A stretch of DNA of 64,000 nucleotides. Source: Paraphaeosphaeria minitans (Eukaryota; Ascomycota; Dothideomycetes; Pleosporales; Didymosphaeriaceae). The position numbers and the translations under genes are program-made. This document shows positions 10,791 through 21,393 of this stretch, piece by piece (within the stretch, counting starts at the first letter, position 1; each line of letters begins with the position of its first letter). The notes below the pieces were generated by a model. The model was given only the letters and a program-made list of their open reading frames with translations. It did no database searches and was not told the DNA's origin. Location: the NCBI GenBank assembly GCA_015832175.1, contig WJXW01000005.1, positions 186,001 through 250,000 on the forward strand, in the 5' to 3' direction.

Positions 10791-12160
10791 GGCGGCGTTT
10801 GGGATCGCGGTTGCGTTGCGTTGGGTGGGTTTGGATACGATACTGGAGAAGTGGGTGGGTTTGGGTAGGTACATTGGCTTCGGAGGTGGGTCACACATGT
10901 CTATTCCTGCAACTCACGGGACGAGATGAAATGAGTATGTCGTGGATTTGCTGCGCGACGGAGGTACAGGTCGTCAGTGCGATGACGATGCCTTTTTTCA
11001 GAGTTCATTCCTTTCTGCTAGGTATGGGCCATATCGGGGTTGACTCGATCAGATGACAGTCGTCTCTGCAAACACTTTTTCTTCCACCTCCACCTCCACC
11101 TCCACAACTTCTTCATTCTTCGCAGTCCACTGCCCTGCTTGAGTGCTGAAAAGAATAGTCATGTGGCACGTGTCTTCCTGCCCGTGTGCCGGACTACCTA
11201 CATAGATGTGGTCTTCGGCTCTGCAACTTTCGCATGATGGTACCTACCCATCCGGTCTACAATCCATGACAATGCAGTGGGGGGTAACGGAATTTCCGAC
11301 AGCCTTCTCTTTGCCATGCTCGTGCCATCGTGCTCTCCAAAGAAAAGAAAAGAAAAGAAAAGAAAAGAAAAGAAAAGAAAAGAAAAGAAAAGAAAAGAAA
11401 AGAAAAGAAAAGAAAAGAAAAGAAAAGAAAAGAAAAGAAAAGAAAAGAAAAGAAAAGAAAAGAAAAGAAAAGAAAAGAAAAGAAAAGAAAGAAAAACTAT
11501 CACTTGCGACGTGCGCTTTCCCACTTTTATACGCTTTGTCAAAGAAAAGAGCCAGAATCACTTCTGCAAGGGTTTTTTCCCGTCGTTTATACTCTTTTCA
11601 CGCGCTCTTAAAAAAAGGACGTTCAAGTCTATCTTGCATAACTTATCTTGTCTTCGTGCTCTCCCAGCAAGACTCTGTTGTGAGTTTGACTACGCGCCTT
11701 TCCGCTTCCCCCTTCCCCTGGGGTAGCTTGTTCATTTACGCTGGAGCTTAGCTGCGTGTTTTTCTAGCAAATCCCCATGCGCATGTCTACCTTGAAAATT
11801 GTTAGCATAGGTCGAGTAAAAACAAAAACGGTGGGGCGGTGACGCAGGCTTCAAAAGAGGTTGCAGTGCTAGGATTGGAAGTATCGTGGGGGTGTGATAC
11901 TACGAATGGAGAGAGCGCTACGCTTGCGTTGGGTTACTGATTTTTTTTTTGAGACCTGCGAAAAGGTAGTTTTGAGATCAGGCATGGTGGGAGGGAGGCG
12001 GGTGAGGGAGATGGCGCGTTCTTTATGCACATTACATCTGCTCCGATCATCAGTTGGCAATCACATTTATTCAATAATGATGCGGTACGGTATTTAAGCG
12101 AAATGCTATAACGAATGCGTGCGTCGCCGGTACTGTGCTCCGCCTCCTTTGGGACATACC
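10791..12160. other. Intergenic, convergent gene ends, with AAAAG satellite
   Basis: The unknown (+) gene and the esterase (-) gene converge here. The only strong feature is the AAAAG array at 11339-11495. The rest holds no supportable gene; open frames across the array are by-products of the repeat. Confidence 0.5.
11339..11495. repeat. (AAAAG)n microsatellite
   Basis: About 31 near-perfect copies of AAAAG. Because the period of five is not a multiple of three, it is open in several frames and creates spurious Lys/Glu/Arg or Phe/Ser/Leu open frames on both strands. Confidence 0.97.
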
Positions 12161-13918
12161 TCACTCGTCCTCTGCAAAGCTCGGCGGTGGCGCAACGTGC
12201 ACCTCCCAGTACTTCGTAACACTCTCACCCATCTTTTCCATATCCCCCATCTTGTCCTTCTGCAGATCCGTCCTCGTATCGTTCCCGTACGATGCGTGCG
12301 TGGCGCCAATATCAAGCACACCATCCCTAGTCCCATCCCTGAGATAATGGAGGAACTCCATGCTCACCCTCGTGTACTCTCTTAACCCCTCTTTCACATC
12401 AATCGTCGCGCCTGTGGTCCACGACAGCAATAGCGGCTCGATCAGAGGTGCATCGGTGATGCTGGGATGGGAGGTCTGCAAGGACGTCATGAACCAGGTT
12501 GCTCCGCAGCGCTTGAGCACGTCGCGCGCGATGTCGCGGACGGTGTCGAAGTGCGGGCTGCCGTAGAAAATCGTGTACTTCTTCGACCAAGAGTCCGAGT
12601 GGACGATGAGGAGAGGAACGTCGATGTCTGTATTCAGACGGCCGGATTCTTTGCCCGGGTCTAGGATGATACCACCAATGGCGGGATTGCGGTATATGCT
12701 TCTGCTTTCGCTTGCTGCGGTTTTGTTGGCGCTCTTGAGCGCTTGCATGGCTCCGGTGGCTCCAAATGAATGCCCAGCGATGATGGTCTGGGATATATTC
12801 AAGCGTTTCTTCCAAGCGTCCAGGGTTCTCCCTTCTTTGCGATAATTTTGGGCGAACAATTTCGCTCCGCTTCCAGCGTTGAGCGCTTCCAGAACACTGA
12901 TCGTCTCCTGGATCTCAGCGTCCCGGAAAGCCAACTTCTTGTACCTGTAATCGTCGTTGGAGACCTCTTCGCCTGGATCCTTTGCTTCCAGCTGGTTTGC
13001 CCTGGAGAAAATCACCCTCTTCTTCTTTCCGTCAGGTAGATGCACCAAAGTACCTGGGCCAGAACCGTCCCTGTGTTCGATGGCGGCCACGACTACTCCA
13101 CGACTCGCTAGTTCGCCACAATATGCAGTATAGTCTGTACGAGAGCTTACATCGCCATGCGACAACACGACGATGGGGAACCTATCCAGGTGTTCCCCAT
13201 CGGCCTTGTCGGAGACACCCAGCAAAGGCACGTCGACCTTCGCAGGAATATCAATGCTCGATGCCAACCCCCAGAGCGCAAACGTGAACAGCGGCCTCGA
13301 AAAGAAGTTGTTGAAATGCGCCGCGGTAGCATAACCCTCCGCGATCAGGTTGATCGGCTTGGGAAACCACTTGTGCTTCGGCTTGGAACTTCGAGATCCT
13401 TTCACAGCGGGGTAGTACAATGTGAAGAGCACCGTGTCGAGCTCGAAAGCCGGCTTTCTATCGGATTTGGAGACCCCGTCGACGATTTGCCGCGGGTCCT
13501 CTACCGGAACTTCAACGTCGATGGCGCCAACGTCGTGAGGGCCGGTGTATTGCGGGAGCTTCGAGGCGAAAAGAGGTGACCAGAATATATAGCAGTACAG
13601 TATGTAAAGGGCTACGATGACCCATAGGACGTATGCCACCGTTAGCCGAGGTCGAAAGAAGTGCGCAATTCGCTGTAACCATGAAGGTTGGTTTTGGTTC
13701 AGCCACCGAGGCAATGTTTTCGTGCTGGCAGTAGCCCTCTGGATCCATTTGCTCCCAAAGGACGGCGCGTTTTGGAGCCATCGCGGCTGCGTGAACTGGG
13801 ACGTCATTGAATCGTCGGGCCCCAAAGGTAAGGGTGAATCCGGCTCTTCCGTAACAGGCGCATCGTCCTGATAGGAATGCAGCTGCACGTTATCGTGATA
13901 ACTGCTGGGCGGTGACAT
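12161..13918 (-). CDS. PAF-acetylhydrolase-like alpha/beta hydrolase, membrane-anchored
   Basis: Intronless, 585 residues. A disordered N-terminus of about 80 residues precedes one hydrophobic segment (about 94-114, VAYVLWVIVALYILYCYIFW), so a single-pass membrane protein is likely. The catalytic part follows the platelet-activating-factor acetylhydrolase (lipoprotein-associated phospholipase A2) pattern: RFPIVVLSHGDVSSRTDY, VAAIEHRDGSG, then the nucleophile elbow AGHSFGATG with Ser384. A later ILDPGKE supplies a probable acid, and a conserved His (TSHPSITD) is near the end. These enzymes hydrolyse short or oxidised sn-2 acyl chains of phospholipids. The upstream region has two CACGTG boxes and a CRE-like site. 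The family call is firm; the substrate is inferred. Confidence 0.88.
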   Translation of the reverse strand: MSPPSSYHDNVQLHSYQDDAPVTEEPDSPLPLGPDDSMTSQFTQPRWLQNAPSFGSKWIQRATASTKTLPRWLNQNQPSWLQRIAHFFRPRLTVAYVLWVIVALYILYCYIFWSPLFASKLPQYTGPHDVGAIDVEVPVEDPRQIVDGVSKSDRKPAFELDTVLFTLYYPAVKGSRSSKPKHKWFPKPINLIAEGYATAAHFNNFFSRPLFTFALWGLASSIDIPAKVDVPLLGVSDKADGEHLDRFPIVVLSHGDVSSRTDYTAYCGELASRGVVVAAIEHRDGSGPGTLVHLPDGKKKRVIFSRANQLEAKDPGEEVSNDDYRYKKLAFRDAEIQETISVLEALNAGSGAKLFAQNYRKEGRTLDAWKKRLNISQTIIAGHSFGATGAMQALKSANKTAASESRSIYRNPAIGGIILDPGKESGRLNTDIDVPLLIVHSDSWSKKYTIFYGSPHFDTVRDIARDVLKRCGATWFMTSLQTSHPSITDAPLIEPLLLSWTTGATIDVKEGLREYTRVSMEFLHYLRDGTRDGVLDIGATHASYGNDTRTDLQKDKMGDMEKMGESVTKYWEVHVAPPPSFAEDE

Positions 13919-14325
13919 TTTTGATTGGCATGTTATTTATAATTTTAAAACATATCTGGAGGAAGGCAGCGGTGGCTTTGGCAAAGATACCTCTGGGAGT
14001 GATGACGTCGTGGCAAGTGGAGCGTCAAAGCGCGTCGGATTGAAATTGAAGGTCACGTGCCTTAATCACGTGGATGAGCAGATATCTCACACGTTCAACT
14101 GAGGTCGAGAGTTATGTGCATGATAAGTTGTGGAAGATGATGGAGAGATTTGAGCAGCTGAATTGCACCGGCTAAAAAGTATTCAATAGCTAAGATAATG
14201 CACTTTAGAAACTCTTAATGACTGCGATTGAATGCCAGTCTGGTATATACATGAAAGTAAGAAGGACCTGGAACGCTATTCAACAAGTCGTCCCACATGA
14301 TAATTCTCAATCAACTTTTCTGGGG
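13919..14325. promoter_or_regulatory. Esterase promoter region
   Basis: Some 400 bp between the esterase start codon and the 3' end of the dioxygenase gene. It contains the regulatory motifs listed next and no gene. Confidence 0.5.
14003..14072 (-). promoter_or_regulatory. CRE-like site and paired CACGTG boxes
   Basis: TGACGTC lies at 14003-14009 and two palindromic CACGTG E-boxes at 14054-14059 and 14067-14072, starting 13 bp apart. They sit about 85-155 bp upstream of the esterase ATG at 13918. In fungi such sites bind bZIP and bHLH (for example Cbf1-type) factors; binding here is inferred only. Confidence 0.45.
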
Positions 14326-15365
14326 CTATGACTCAAAGTTGTCCTGGTTGGCGTTACCCATCAAGGTGGACGCGTCCGGCTTGTACTTCTTGTTCAGTAC
14401 ACGAACTTCGTATTCCACGTCGAGAACAGCACCATTCTTCTCGTCCTTGACGGGCTTGAAGTCCAAGAGGAGGTCGTCCTTGACTGCGCAAACAGTGTCT
14501 GTCTTGAGGTACTGGTCGTCATTGGGGTATAGCTGGACAGTCACGGGGATATAATCGTCGTGCGTAATCATGGCGTGGATGTGGGCGGGACGCCATGGGT
14601 GGCGGCCCATAATCTTGAGCAGGTCGGCGGAGGGTCCGGAGGTGTCAATGGCGTACTCGGTGGGCTTCAGGCAATAGAACCAGAATTTTCCTTCCTCGTC
14701 GGTCTTGAACTTGCCGCGGAGGTTGTGTCGGGTCTGGTTCTCAGGATCGAATACGTCGTATTTGCCGTTAGTGCTCGCCTGCCACATGTCGAAGACGGCA
14801 CCGGGGACGCCCTTTCCTGTGTCAACGTCACGGATGACGCCGTGGAAAAATGTGAGCTCTCCTGATCCGTCCTTGGGCATGTCTTGGACCACGCTGGCAC
14901 CGTTCTCGCGGAAAGGTGTTTCAGGCGACCAGAAAGGTCCGAGGATGGTAGAGGGGGTTGGGGTCAACTTGTGCTCGACATCAGTAACGACGGTGTGGTT
15001 GATCTCATCTACGAGCCTGTTAAGAGAGTCAGCGGTGGTTCATTTGATACGATGGTCGCCAGTCAATGCGGGGGCACTCACGACTCAACACCAAGGATAT
15101 CGCACACCCTCCAGGCTTCGTTTCGGTTCTTCTTGTAGGCTTGGCCGATGGCATTGACGTAATTAACGCCAATGATCCATTCCTCCTGTGTGAGCTCGAC
15201 CTCACGGCAGAAGTCATGCAGATGTGTGATTAATGAGGTGAGGATTTCTCTGTGGCGGGGCGTTGTCTCGGCGCTCATGAGGTTGATGACATTCTGTGTG
15301 AAGTTGGGGTCGAATTTTTTCGCGTTACTCTTCGCACCATTGCCGTTGGGACCGTTTGTTGCCAT
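14326..15365 (-). CDS. Intradiol ring-cleavage dioxygenase (catechol/hydroxyquinol type)
   Basis: Two exons, 15365-15082 and 15016-14326, with a 65-nt intron; 324 residues. The N-terminal 120 residues form the helical dimerisation domain of catechol dioxygenases (FTQNVINLMSAETTPRHREI, EEWIIGVNYVNAIGQ). The catalytic domain gives all four non-haem Fe(III) ligands: Tyr181 (NGKYDVF), Tyr216 (PTEYAI), His240 and His242 (RPAHIH). TPSTILGPFWSP is typical of the catechol/hydroxyquinol 1,2-dioxygenase group. It cleaves catechol-like rings to muconates or maleylacetate in the cytosol, a step of aromatic degradation by the 3-oxoadipate or hydroxyquinol route. Which substrate it uses cannot be settled by eye. 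An MDR oxidoreductase gene follows 1.8 kb away. Confidence 0.92.
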
Positions 15366-17144
15366 TGTGGAAAAGATGAAAGTTGTGCAAAGTAGAGAAG
15401 TTGGAACGATTGATCCGAGGTTCTTCGAGGGAGGAAGTGGGGGAAGCAAAGAGGGACGACGTCCAATTTAAACCTTTCGCTGGAAAGCGCGGTTCCTTAC
15501 AATTGATAACTTACCTAGCATCAGAGCCGACAAGAGCTGCGGGTCATGCGACGAATCGTACGTGACGGCTCCGGTAGTTTCGGTAGTTGACTACGGTATG
15601 GCAAGGTCACGATTGGATGCCTGTCGCGGGGCAGAAGAGTCTGGATCTTGAACTCGCCTTTTCTGCTCGCAACTGCATAACGAAAGCGTTTTAGAAGAAA
15701 TCCACAAGTAAAGAAGAACCACATAGGAGGATAGAGCACGTCCATGAGTTTTTACATGTCCCTGGTGCTCCGTCATTGTGTAATGCTGTAACAAAGATGT
15801 GTGTAGCTGGTCATCTCGGCGTTCCCACCCTGCGCGCGCCTGTGCCGCGGGGTCTCAGACCAGGTGGATAAGCAAACAGCCGAAGGAAGAATATTCACCC
15901 TTGACGCTAAAACCCCTAGCGTTGCGCCATAGCTTCTGACCAGGCGCTGGCGCTCACAGTCGGCATGCAAACGGTTCGCGAATGTCTGGGGAAGCGTGCT
16001 TGAAGATGTCATTTCCGACCCGGCTCATTGGTCGTGATGAGATTGACGTTCACGCATACATGTACATAAACTATATATCTTTAGACATATCTATGCCCTT
16101 CACCATGAAACCGTTGCACACTCTTCCGTTCTACCTACCCCACAAATGGAACGAATCAAAACACAAAACAACTACTTCAAGTTCGTGGCCGTTTTTAGGA
16201 AACACTGTTCTCGAGAACAATCTGCAATACTTCCCATGCCCAGGATTGCAGCATGCAATCTAGGCGCACTTGAGCGATGTAACCAAAATGGATTTGAAAG
16301 ATCAAAGGGCATCTTGGACGACCTCGTGGATGTGGACGTTGATCGACGTGAAGTCTGAATAAGAGAGATCTGTACTGATTCGTTTTGCATTGAGAAGGAC
16401 ATCTGAAGCGTTGCGCTTCAATGGTATTACACTGGCTCCGAAGTCTCAGTGCGCTGTACTATTCCAGAGGTGGATAACACGTTGGGCGCTGTACCCTGAT
16501 CTTCGAATGTTGCTGTATACCTACGGAGTCTGTAATCTTGCAGCCTTGAATCACGTACCACCTGGACATGGGGATGATCACGTGCATCGCCGAACACGCG
16601 GATTCCTGCGTGATTGAATTTCAGCAATATCGCGATGCTTGACTCCGAGACTGAATCCAGAAAGCATCCAGCAAATTGGGAGCAGTGGAAACGGGATTGA
16701 TTAGTGTTCCGGCGGTGCTGGACGTTCAGTTGCAGTCTCGCTCTCCAGTTGGGACGAGGCTCGGCCTCGCGCTTGCGTCGTGGCCGAGGCGCAACTACGC
16801 CGCGCCGACGGAAGGGCATTTTCATGCAGAAAGGAGAGTGAAGGATGATTTATGAGCGACCGGAAGTAGACCTAGGCCTATCCGGCTACGATGAGAAAAT
16901 ATGATCAAGCTGCAGGTACCGTAGTGTATCAGTGTTGGTCCCTGTCTTCAAGGCATCTAAAGCACGTGATCTCCTTTGAGGTATACATAAAAAACGCTCG
17001 AACGCAGCTTTCAATTCCCATGAACACAGAACCTCTTCACATACATTTAGGACTCTCAGAGCTTTCTGCAGACATCAACGACTTTTTCAAACGACCTCTC
17101 TCAGAAAAGACAACGTTCCAGTAAAGGCGGCAATCCCATCCACC
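15366..17144. promoter_or_regulatory. Divergent intergenic, dioxygenase and MDR oxidoreductase
   Basis: Nearly 1.8 kb shared upstream sequence. CACGTG boxes occur at 16579-16584 and 16963-16968. The second lies 13 bp before a TATA-like GTATACATAAAA at 16981, about 160 bp before the oxidoreductase ATG, and is the most credible core promoter here. A 132-codon frame at 16427-16825 (-) starts with ATG and is Arg-rich but has no family signal. Confidence 0.45.
16963..16993 (+). promoter_or_regulatory. CACGTG box and TATA-like element
   Basis: CACGTGATC at 16963 and GTATACATAAAA at 16981, placed about 180 and 160 bp upstream of the oxidoreductase start codon. The spacing suits a fungal core promoter; function is inferred. 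Confidence 0.35.
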
Positions 17145-18104
17145 ATGTCTATCCGCGCCGGCGTTGTCCAATCCTGGGGCAATGCGCCTGTATATGACAC
17201 TATCGACCTTCCCGCACCCTCCGATGGCCAAGTCCGCGTCAAAGTCCTTGGCGCTGGTGTCCATACTTTAGTGTGCTCTCGCGCCGCTGGGAAGCACTTC
17301 TCCGTGGCCGGCAAGCACCCACCTCACGTTCCAGGTACTGACGGCGTCGGAGTCGTGGCTGGAACGAACCAGCTCGTCTATTTCAATGCTCTTTTGTCAC
17401 CCACAGGATCGCTTGCACAAGAGATTAATCTGGGCGAGCGCGATGTTTTCCCGCTGCCCGAGGGCGCGGATCCGGATATGATTGCGGTACTCGTAAATCC
17501 TGCCATGAGTTCGTGGATGGCGCTTGCCTCCCGAGCGGGCATCCAGCCTGGAAGCAACGTAAAGGTTGCCATCGTCGGTGCAACGGGTGTGAGTGGCCAG
17601 ATCGCAGTACAGATCAGCAAGGCATTCGGAGCGAGCGAGATCGTTACGGTCGGGAAGCCAGGACCCAAGCTGGAGAAGACAAAGGAACTCGGAGCCACTG
17701 CCTTGGTCAATCTGGCTGAGAATCTAACCGAGACCGACTTCTCTGCTGCAGCCGATGTGGATGTCGTTCTGGACTACCTCTGGGGAGATGTTTCCTCGGC
17801 CGCCTTCGCCGGGATCATCAAGGCTCGTAAGAACAAAAGCCAACGGCTGAACTGGGTGGAGATCGGATCTCTAGCCGGCGAGACACAACCGATACCAGCG
17901 AGTCTTCTGCGATCGGCAAATGTAGCCTTGCTTGGTTGTGCACCCGGCAGCTGGACTTTCCCGGAACTATATGGTCACCTGCCGGCGATGTTGGAAGCGC
18001 TTGTGAGAGGAGCAGTCAAGACGGACTTCGAAGTGAAGAAGCTTGAGGGCGTGGAGAGCTGGTGGAATGAGAAAGGAGGCGCTAGACCGCTCGTCAAGCT
18101 GTGA
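17145..18104 (+). CDS. MDR-family quinone oxidoreductase-like protein
   Basis: Intronless, 319 residues. The N-terminal GroES-like half reads MSIRAGVVQSWGNAPVYD, then VRVKVLGAGVHTLVCSRAAG and HVPGTDGVGVV. The Rossmann half has the nucleotide-binding loop AIVGATGVSGQIAVQISKAF (about residues 142-161) and ELGATALVNL. The zinc-binding residues of alcohol dehydrogenases are absent, as in the zeta-crystallin/quinone oxidoreductase branch. It probably reduces quinones or enones with NADPH in the cytosol. Quinone reduction would fit beside an aromatic-ring dioxygenase, but co-regulation is only a guess from proximity and divergent orientation. Confidence 0.88.
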   Translation: MSIRAGVVQSWGNAPVYDTIDLPAPSDGQVRVKVLGAGVHTLVCSRAAGKHFSVAGKHPPHVPGTDGVGVVAGTNQLVYFNALLSPTGSLAQEINLGERDVFPLPEGADPDMIAVLVNPAMSSWMALASRAGIQPGSNVKVAIVGATGVSGQIAVQISKAFGASEIVTVGKPGPKLEKTKELGATALVNLAENLTETDFSAAADVDVVLDYLWGDVSSAAFAGIIKARKNKSQRLNWVEIGSLAGETQPIPASLLRSANVALLGCAPGSWTFPELYGHLPAMLEALVRGAVKTDFEVKKLEGVESWWNEKGGARPLVKL

Positions 18105-19598
18105 TCAATGGGCTTAGGTATTCTTTCTCTTTACTTCTTGTTAGATACGTACTGAATTGTCCAAAGTCATAGAATATTCTAATGAAGATGCCAAGATCAA
18201 ACAAGGCTACCACGTTTCTAGACCGTAGAATGCATAGCAGACTTAGCAAATTCTCTGTCTCTATTTGACAGCCACGGCTTGGAACATCCTCTTGGCGTAC
18301 CGCGTATCCCCATTAGACGCCGCGTCCACCGTTCCGTGAGGCCCGGACTTCCTGTAACACCAGCCATCGCAGGCGAAGCCACCTCAAACGAAACGTCATA
18401 TCTTTTAGACAATCTTCTACCACATCCGGGAGTACACTTGCATTGTATAGTTCGTATTGTAGAACGCTAAGGAGCATAAGTGAACGCCCAAGCACATGAT
18501 CGCGCGTCGCGGACGCGTGCCGATTCGTGGACGCGTTCCGTGTGCCCCTGTTGAGATTCTTTCGTACCTCGCTAACGTGTTTCCATGTTTCAGGATGAAC
18601 CTCGCATTCTAGTCGCTACGTAAGCACACATGCGGGATGCAGCTCACTACCTGATAGTGTGGGTTGCCTGCGGCACAGCACCTAGATAGGCAGGTTTTGC
18701 TCTACTTCATAGACCACACAACCATCCAATCTATTTCGATCCAGGTAGCCTCACCGCTCGAGTGATAGCCGGCGTTCCAGACTCCCTGGCTCCCCCTAAC
18801 GCCACTTGTACCGGGTCATGTCGTTGCGGGAGCTTTACGTAAACCGTCCAGCAGTATCACCCTCTCGACGACCCGTCATGCGAAGTGGAGGAATGCAACT
18901 GCAGCATGCGCGCTCGCAACGGGTGTCTGTTCATTTTCCCAGGCCGAGAAGAACATCACGTTTGCGAACGGCGAGAAGAGCGAGTTTCAGGTACGGCGAA
19001 CGCCAGAGCTAGTTCGTGAAGCCATAGCTCGTTGTAGACCTGATCTGTTCCAGAAGTATGCGTCTGGAAAACACATCTTCGCGCATCATTTACGCAGCTC
19101 TTGCGGCGTGCGCTGAATGGCGCAAAGTTTGGGTCCGAGTCTGTGGCCGGATATTATCGCGGTCAACGTGAGCACGTTGCATGATGTGGATTTCAAATTT
19201 TGAATGTCAGGTCGACTGGCAGGAAGCGACTGTGAGAGGTACATTGGAAGCGCAGCATCACGATGCGTTGAACAAAGGGCCAACATCATGAACCGATTCG
19301 CGGTGTGCGAGGGTAGGCAGTAGATAGCGTTTGTTGGAATGCGCGGTGGAGGCAGGGTCACGTAAGTGCTGTCGAGTTCGTCTACCTGGTGTAAAGGTGA
19401 GCCCATCGCCTTGCGAGTTATGACAGGATGCCAAGGTAGTTCGAACAAAAGATATAAATTATTATTTTGCAGTGTCGCTGATTGATCACATTCTCAGTGG
19501 TATACGCGTGGAACCTTTGTAGTCTTCCTCAACTCTTTCGCATTGTTGCAGAATAGCGAACCTGTTTAAAAATGGCGCCATAGCTCTTCGTCCTGCTC
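18105..19598. other. Gene-poor stretch, nothing recognised
   Basis: Some 1.5 kb between the oxidoreductase and the Pmp3 gene. Short frames on both strands (the longest ATG-type is 19086-19448 -) show no family resemblance, signal peptide or plausible splice chain. No repeat array or transposon terminus was recognised. Confidence 0.45.
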
Positions 19599-19866
19599 TC
19601 AATATCTTGTCGCAGCCCTCGCAGCATTTCGCTCCGTTTGCGAGATGATGTACCAAGCATGGAGCACGCCTGGAATCCAACCTAGGATGGAAAGACAGAT
19701 GTTGATGAGAAAATCGGCGCCGCAGCCCCTCTTAATAAACACCGGGACGGGCGGAAGGAAGAGAGCAAGAAAGTACAAAAGCACGTTGCTCTGTATCACT
19801 GCTGTTAGAACAAATAATCTCGCATCACCGAGGGCGCTTTACCGTTGACGATGGTGGAGGAGACAT
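19599..19866 (-). CDS. PMP3: Pmp3/UPF0057 small membrane proteolipid
   Basis: Two exons, 19866-19843 and 19790-19599, separated by a 52-nt intron with a TTCTAAC branch site; 71 residues. Exon 1 encodes only eight residues (MSPPPSST). Exon 2 carries the signature of the family: LLYFLALFLPPVPVFIKRGC, then GADFLINICLSILGWIPGVL and HAWYIIS. There are two transmembrane helices, the first ending at the KRGCGADF turn. Pmp3 proteins sit in the plasma membrane and affect membrane potential and salt tolerance. The C-terminal extension (QTERNAARAATRY) is longer than in yeast Pmp3. Family call is firm; the tiny first exon rests on splice signals alone. Confidence 0.88.
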
Positions 19867-20799
19867 GGTAGTTGTGTGCGGTAGGTAGCGATTCAAAAGG
19901 TTCGTTTGCGGCTAGCGTGAGGTGTTTTCAGCGTTCGTTTTTGGAGTGCAGTACTTGAGGGTTTCTGTGGCAGAGGGAAATTGTGGCGCAGTGGAGCGTG
20001 AAATGCGCTTTATACTAAAAGTTTGGAGGATGGCAACCTGTTCGCAACTCAACATTCAGCCTTTTGATGACGCGGTTTCGTCCAAGATTGGGGATCCGCA
20101 TCCCTGTTTCTGGAACGCTCGGAAGCACTAAAACCGCCACGCTTCATTCAGCTTGCCGTTTGCCGAGAGGCTCTCACGAAACCTGGAACACGGCGAACAG
20201 GAATGTTGTTTACCAAGAATCGCCGCTGTAGTTGAAGTTGGCTAGGTGGCCAGGACTAGGATCGCCGCCTGTAGCACAGCCACATGTTTTTTTCCTCCAG
20301 CCTATTCGGACGCCACGGCATCCGCGCTGCCTTTCATAGTTGTCCACTATCGGCCTATTTGTGGCAGTGTCTCAAACTTTCGTCCTGGCGCTGAGAAGAA
20401 TTGCTAGAATCGCAGTACCAGCTTTGCACAGACATATTGAATCGATAGCAAGGATCGGATAGAGCCATGGCCTCATTGTTGGCGTGGAACCCTTTTGACG
20501 TGGGGCTGTCCTTCCAGGTACATTTTGGACTTCATCTTTGCACATATGAACGATTGCGCGACAGACACTGCATGCTGATGAAATTAAATACACGTAGGAA
20601 ACATTTTACAGGCTCCATAGGCCCGACAACTGAAGATACGGTACAGCAGTGGCGCTAAGTGGCATCTGATCATAATCCTCAACTATTATTACTCTAGTTG
20701 GATACATACTGTACAAGATTCAGAATATGGGTCTTGTAGTACTCCTCTTGAGCAGACAGAGCGTACACAAGCTCCCGACGCGATGCTTTCGAGTTGACT
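19867..20799. other. Gene-poor stretch, nothing recognised
   Basis: Some 930 bp holding the upstream region of the Pmp3 gene and the downstream side of the orphan gene at 20800-21393. No gene, RNA or repeat array was identified. Confidence 0.45.
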
Positions 20800-21393
20800 T
20801 CACTCTTCCTCAACAACCCCATCCTTGAGTTGACTTCCATCTTTCTTCGAAATACAATCCCCCTTAAGAATAAATACAACCGCTAGTATGTCCCACGAGT
20901 TGTCCACTAAAATCGGGAATTTCTTCTCCATGTATGGTACACCAATCTTGACATCTTTAGCAATTTTCTCGTGCGTGAACGTTTTTAAAATGGCCGCCCC
21001 TTTCACGCTCTCAGCGCCTCCCGAGAAGTCGACGTCAAAGGGGGCCGAAGTAAGGTTTTCTATGAAGACTGTGACTTGATACGTATGCCACGGGCCTCTG
21101 ATATCACCCAAGCTAAAGGATCTTGGGATGTGGGAGAGCTTTTTCGTTTCTTTTGATGCCACAGGAATTTTGACCAGATGTTTCGCAAGGTCGATTGTGA
21201 AAAAATGCTCCACAATCTTTTGGTAGCAGGTGTTATGGTTCGCCTCTCCAGTTTTGAAATATGGCACTCCACCCACGAAGCCCAAGGTACAGTTCACTTG
21301 CTCTGAAGCCGAGATTACTTTTGGGTCCGCACGCGGTTGAAGCAGTTAGCAATTGTTGATATATTTTTTGCACGGATAGCTCATACCATTCAT
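20800..21393 (-). CDS. Orphan protein, predicted two exons
   Basis: Exon 1 is only seven bases (21393-21387, ATGAATG), then an 84-nt intron (GTATGA...CAG, with TGCTAACT inside), then exon 2 at 21302-20800; 169 residues. I do not recognise the family. There is no signal peptide or membrane segment. The middle alternates hydrophobic and polar residues (WHTYQVTVFIENLTSAPFDV, then DILAVVFILKGD), suggesting a beta-rich fold; the C-terminus is charged (GVVEEE). The 168-codon open stretch in an AT-richer, gene-poor area is unlikely by chance but the product could be lineage-specific. Without the small exon there is no N-terminal ATG. Confidence 0.5.

Noticed and set aside
11277..11726. Lys-rich protein across the AAAAG array
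   Set aside because: Open only because the repeat has no stop codon in those frames; flanks show no coding signal.
16427..16825. 132-codon ATG-started frame on the minus strand
   Set aside because: Arg-rich start and no recognisable motif; lies in the shared promoter of two well-supported genes. Could be a first exon, but nothing supports it.
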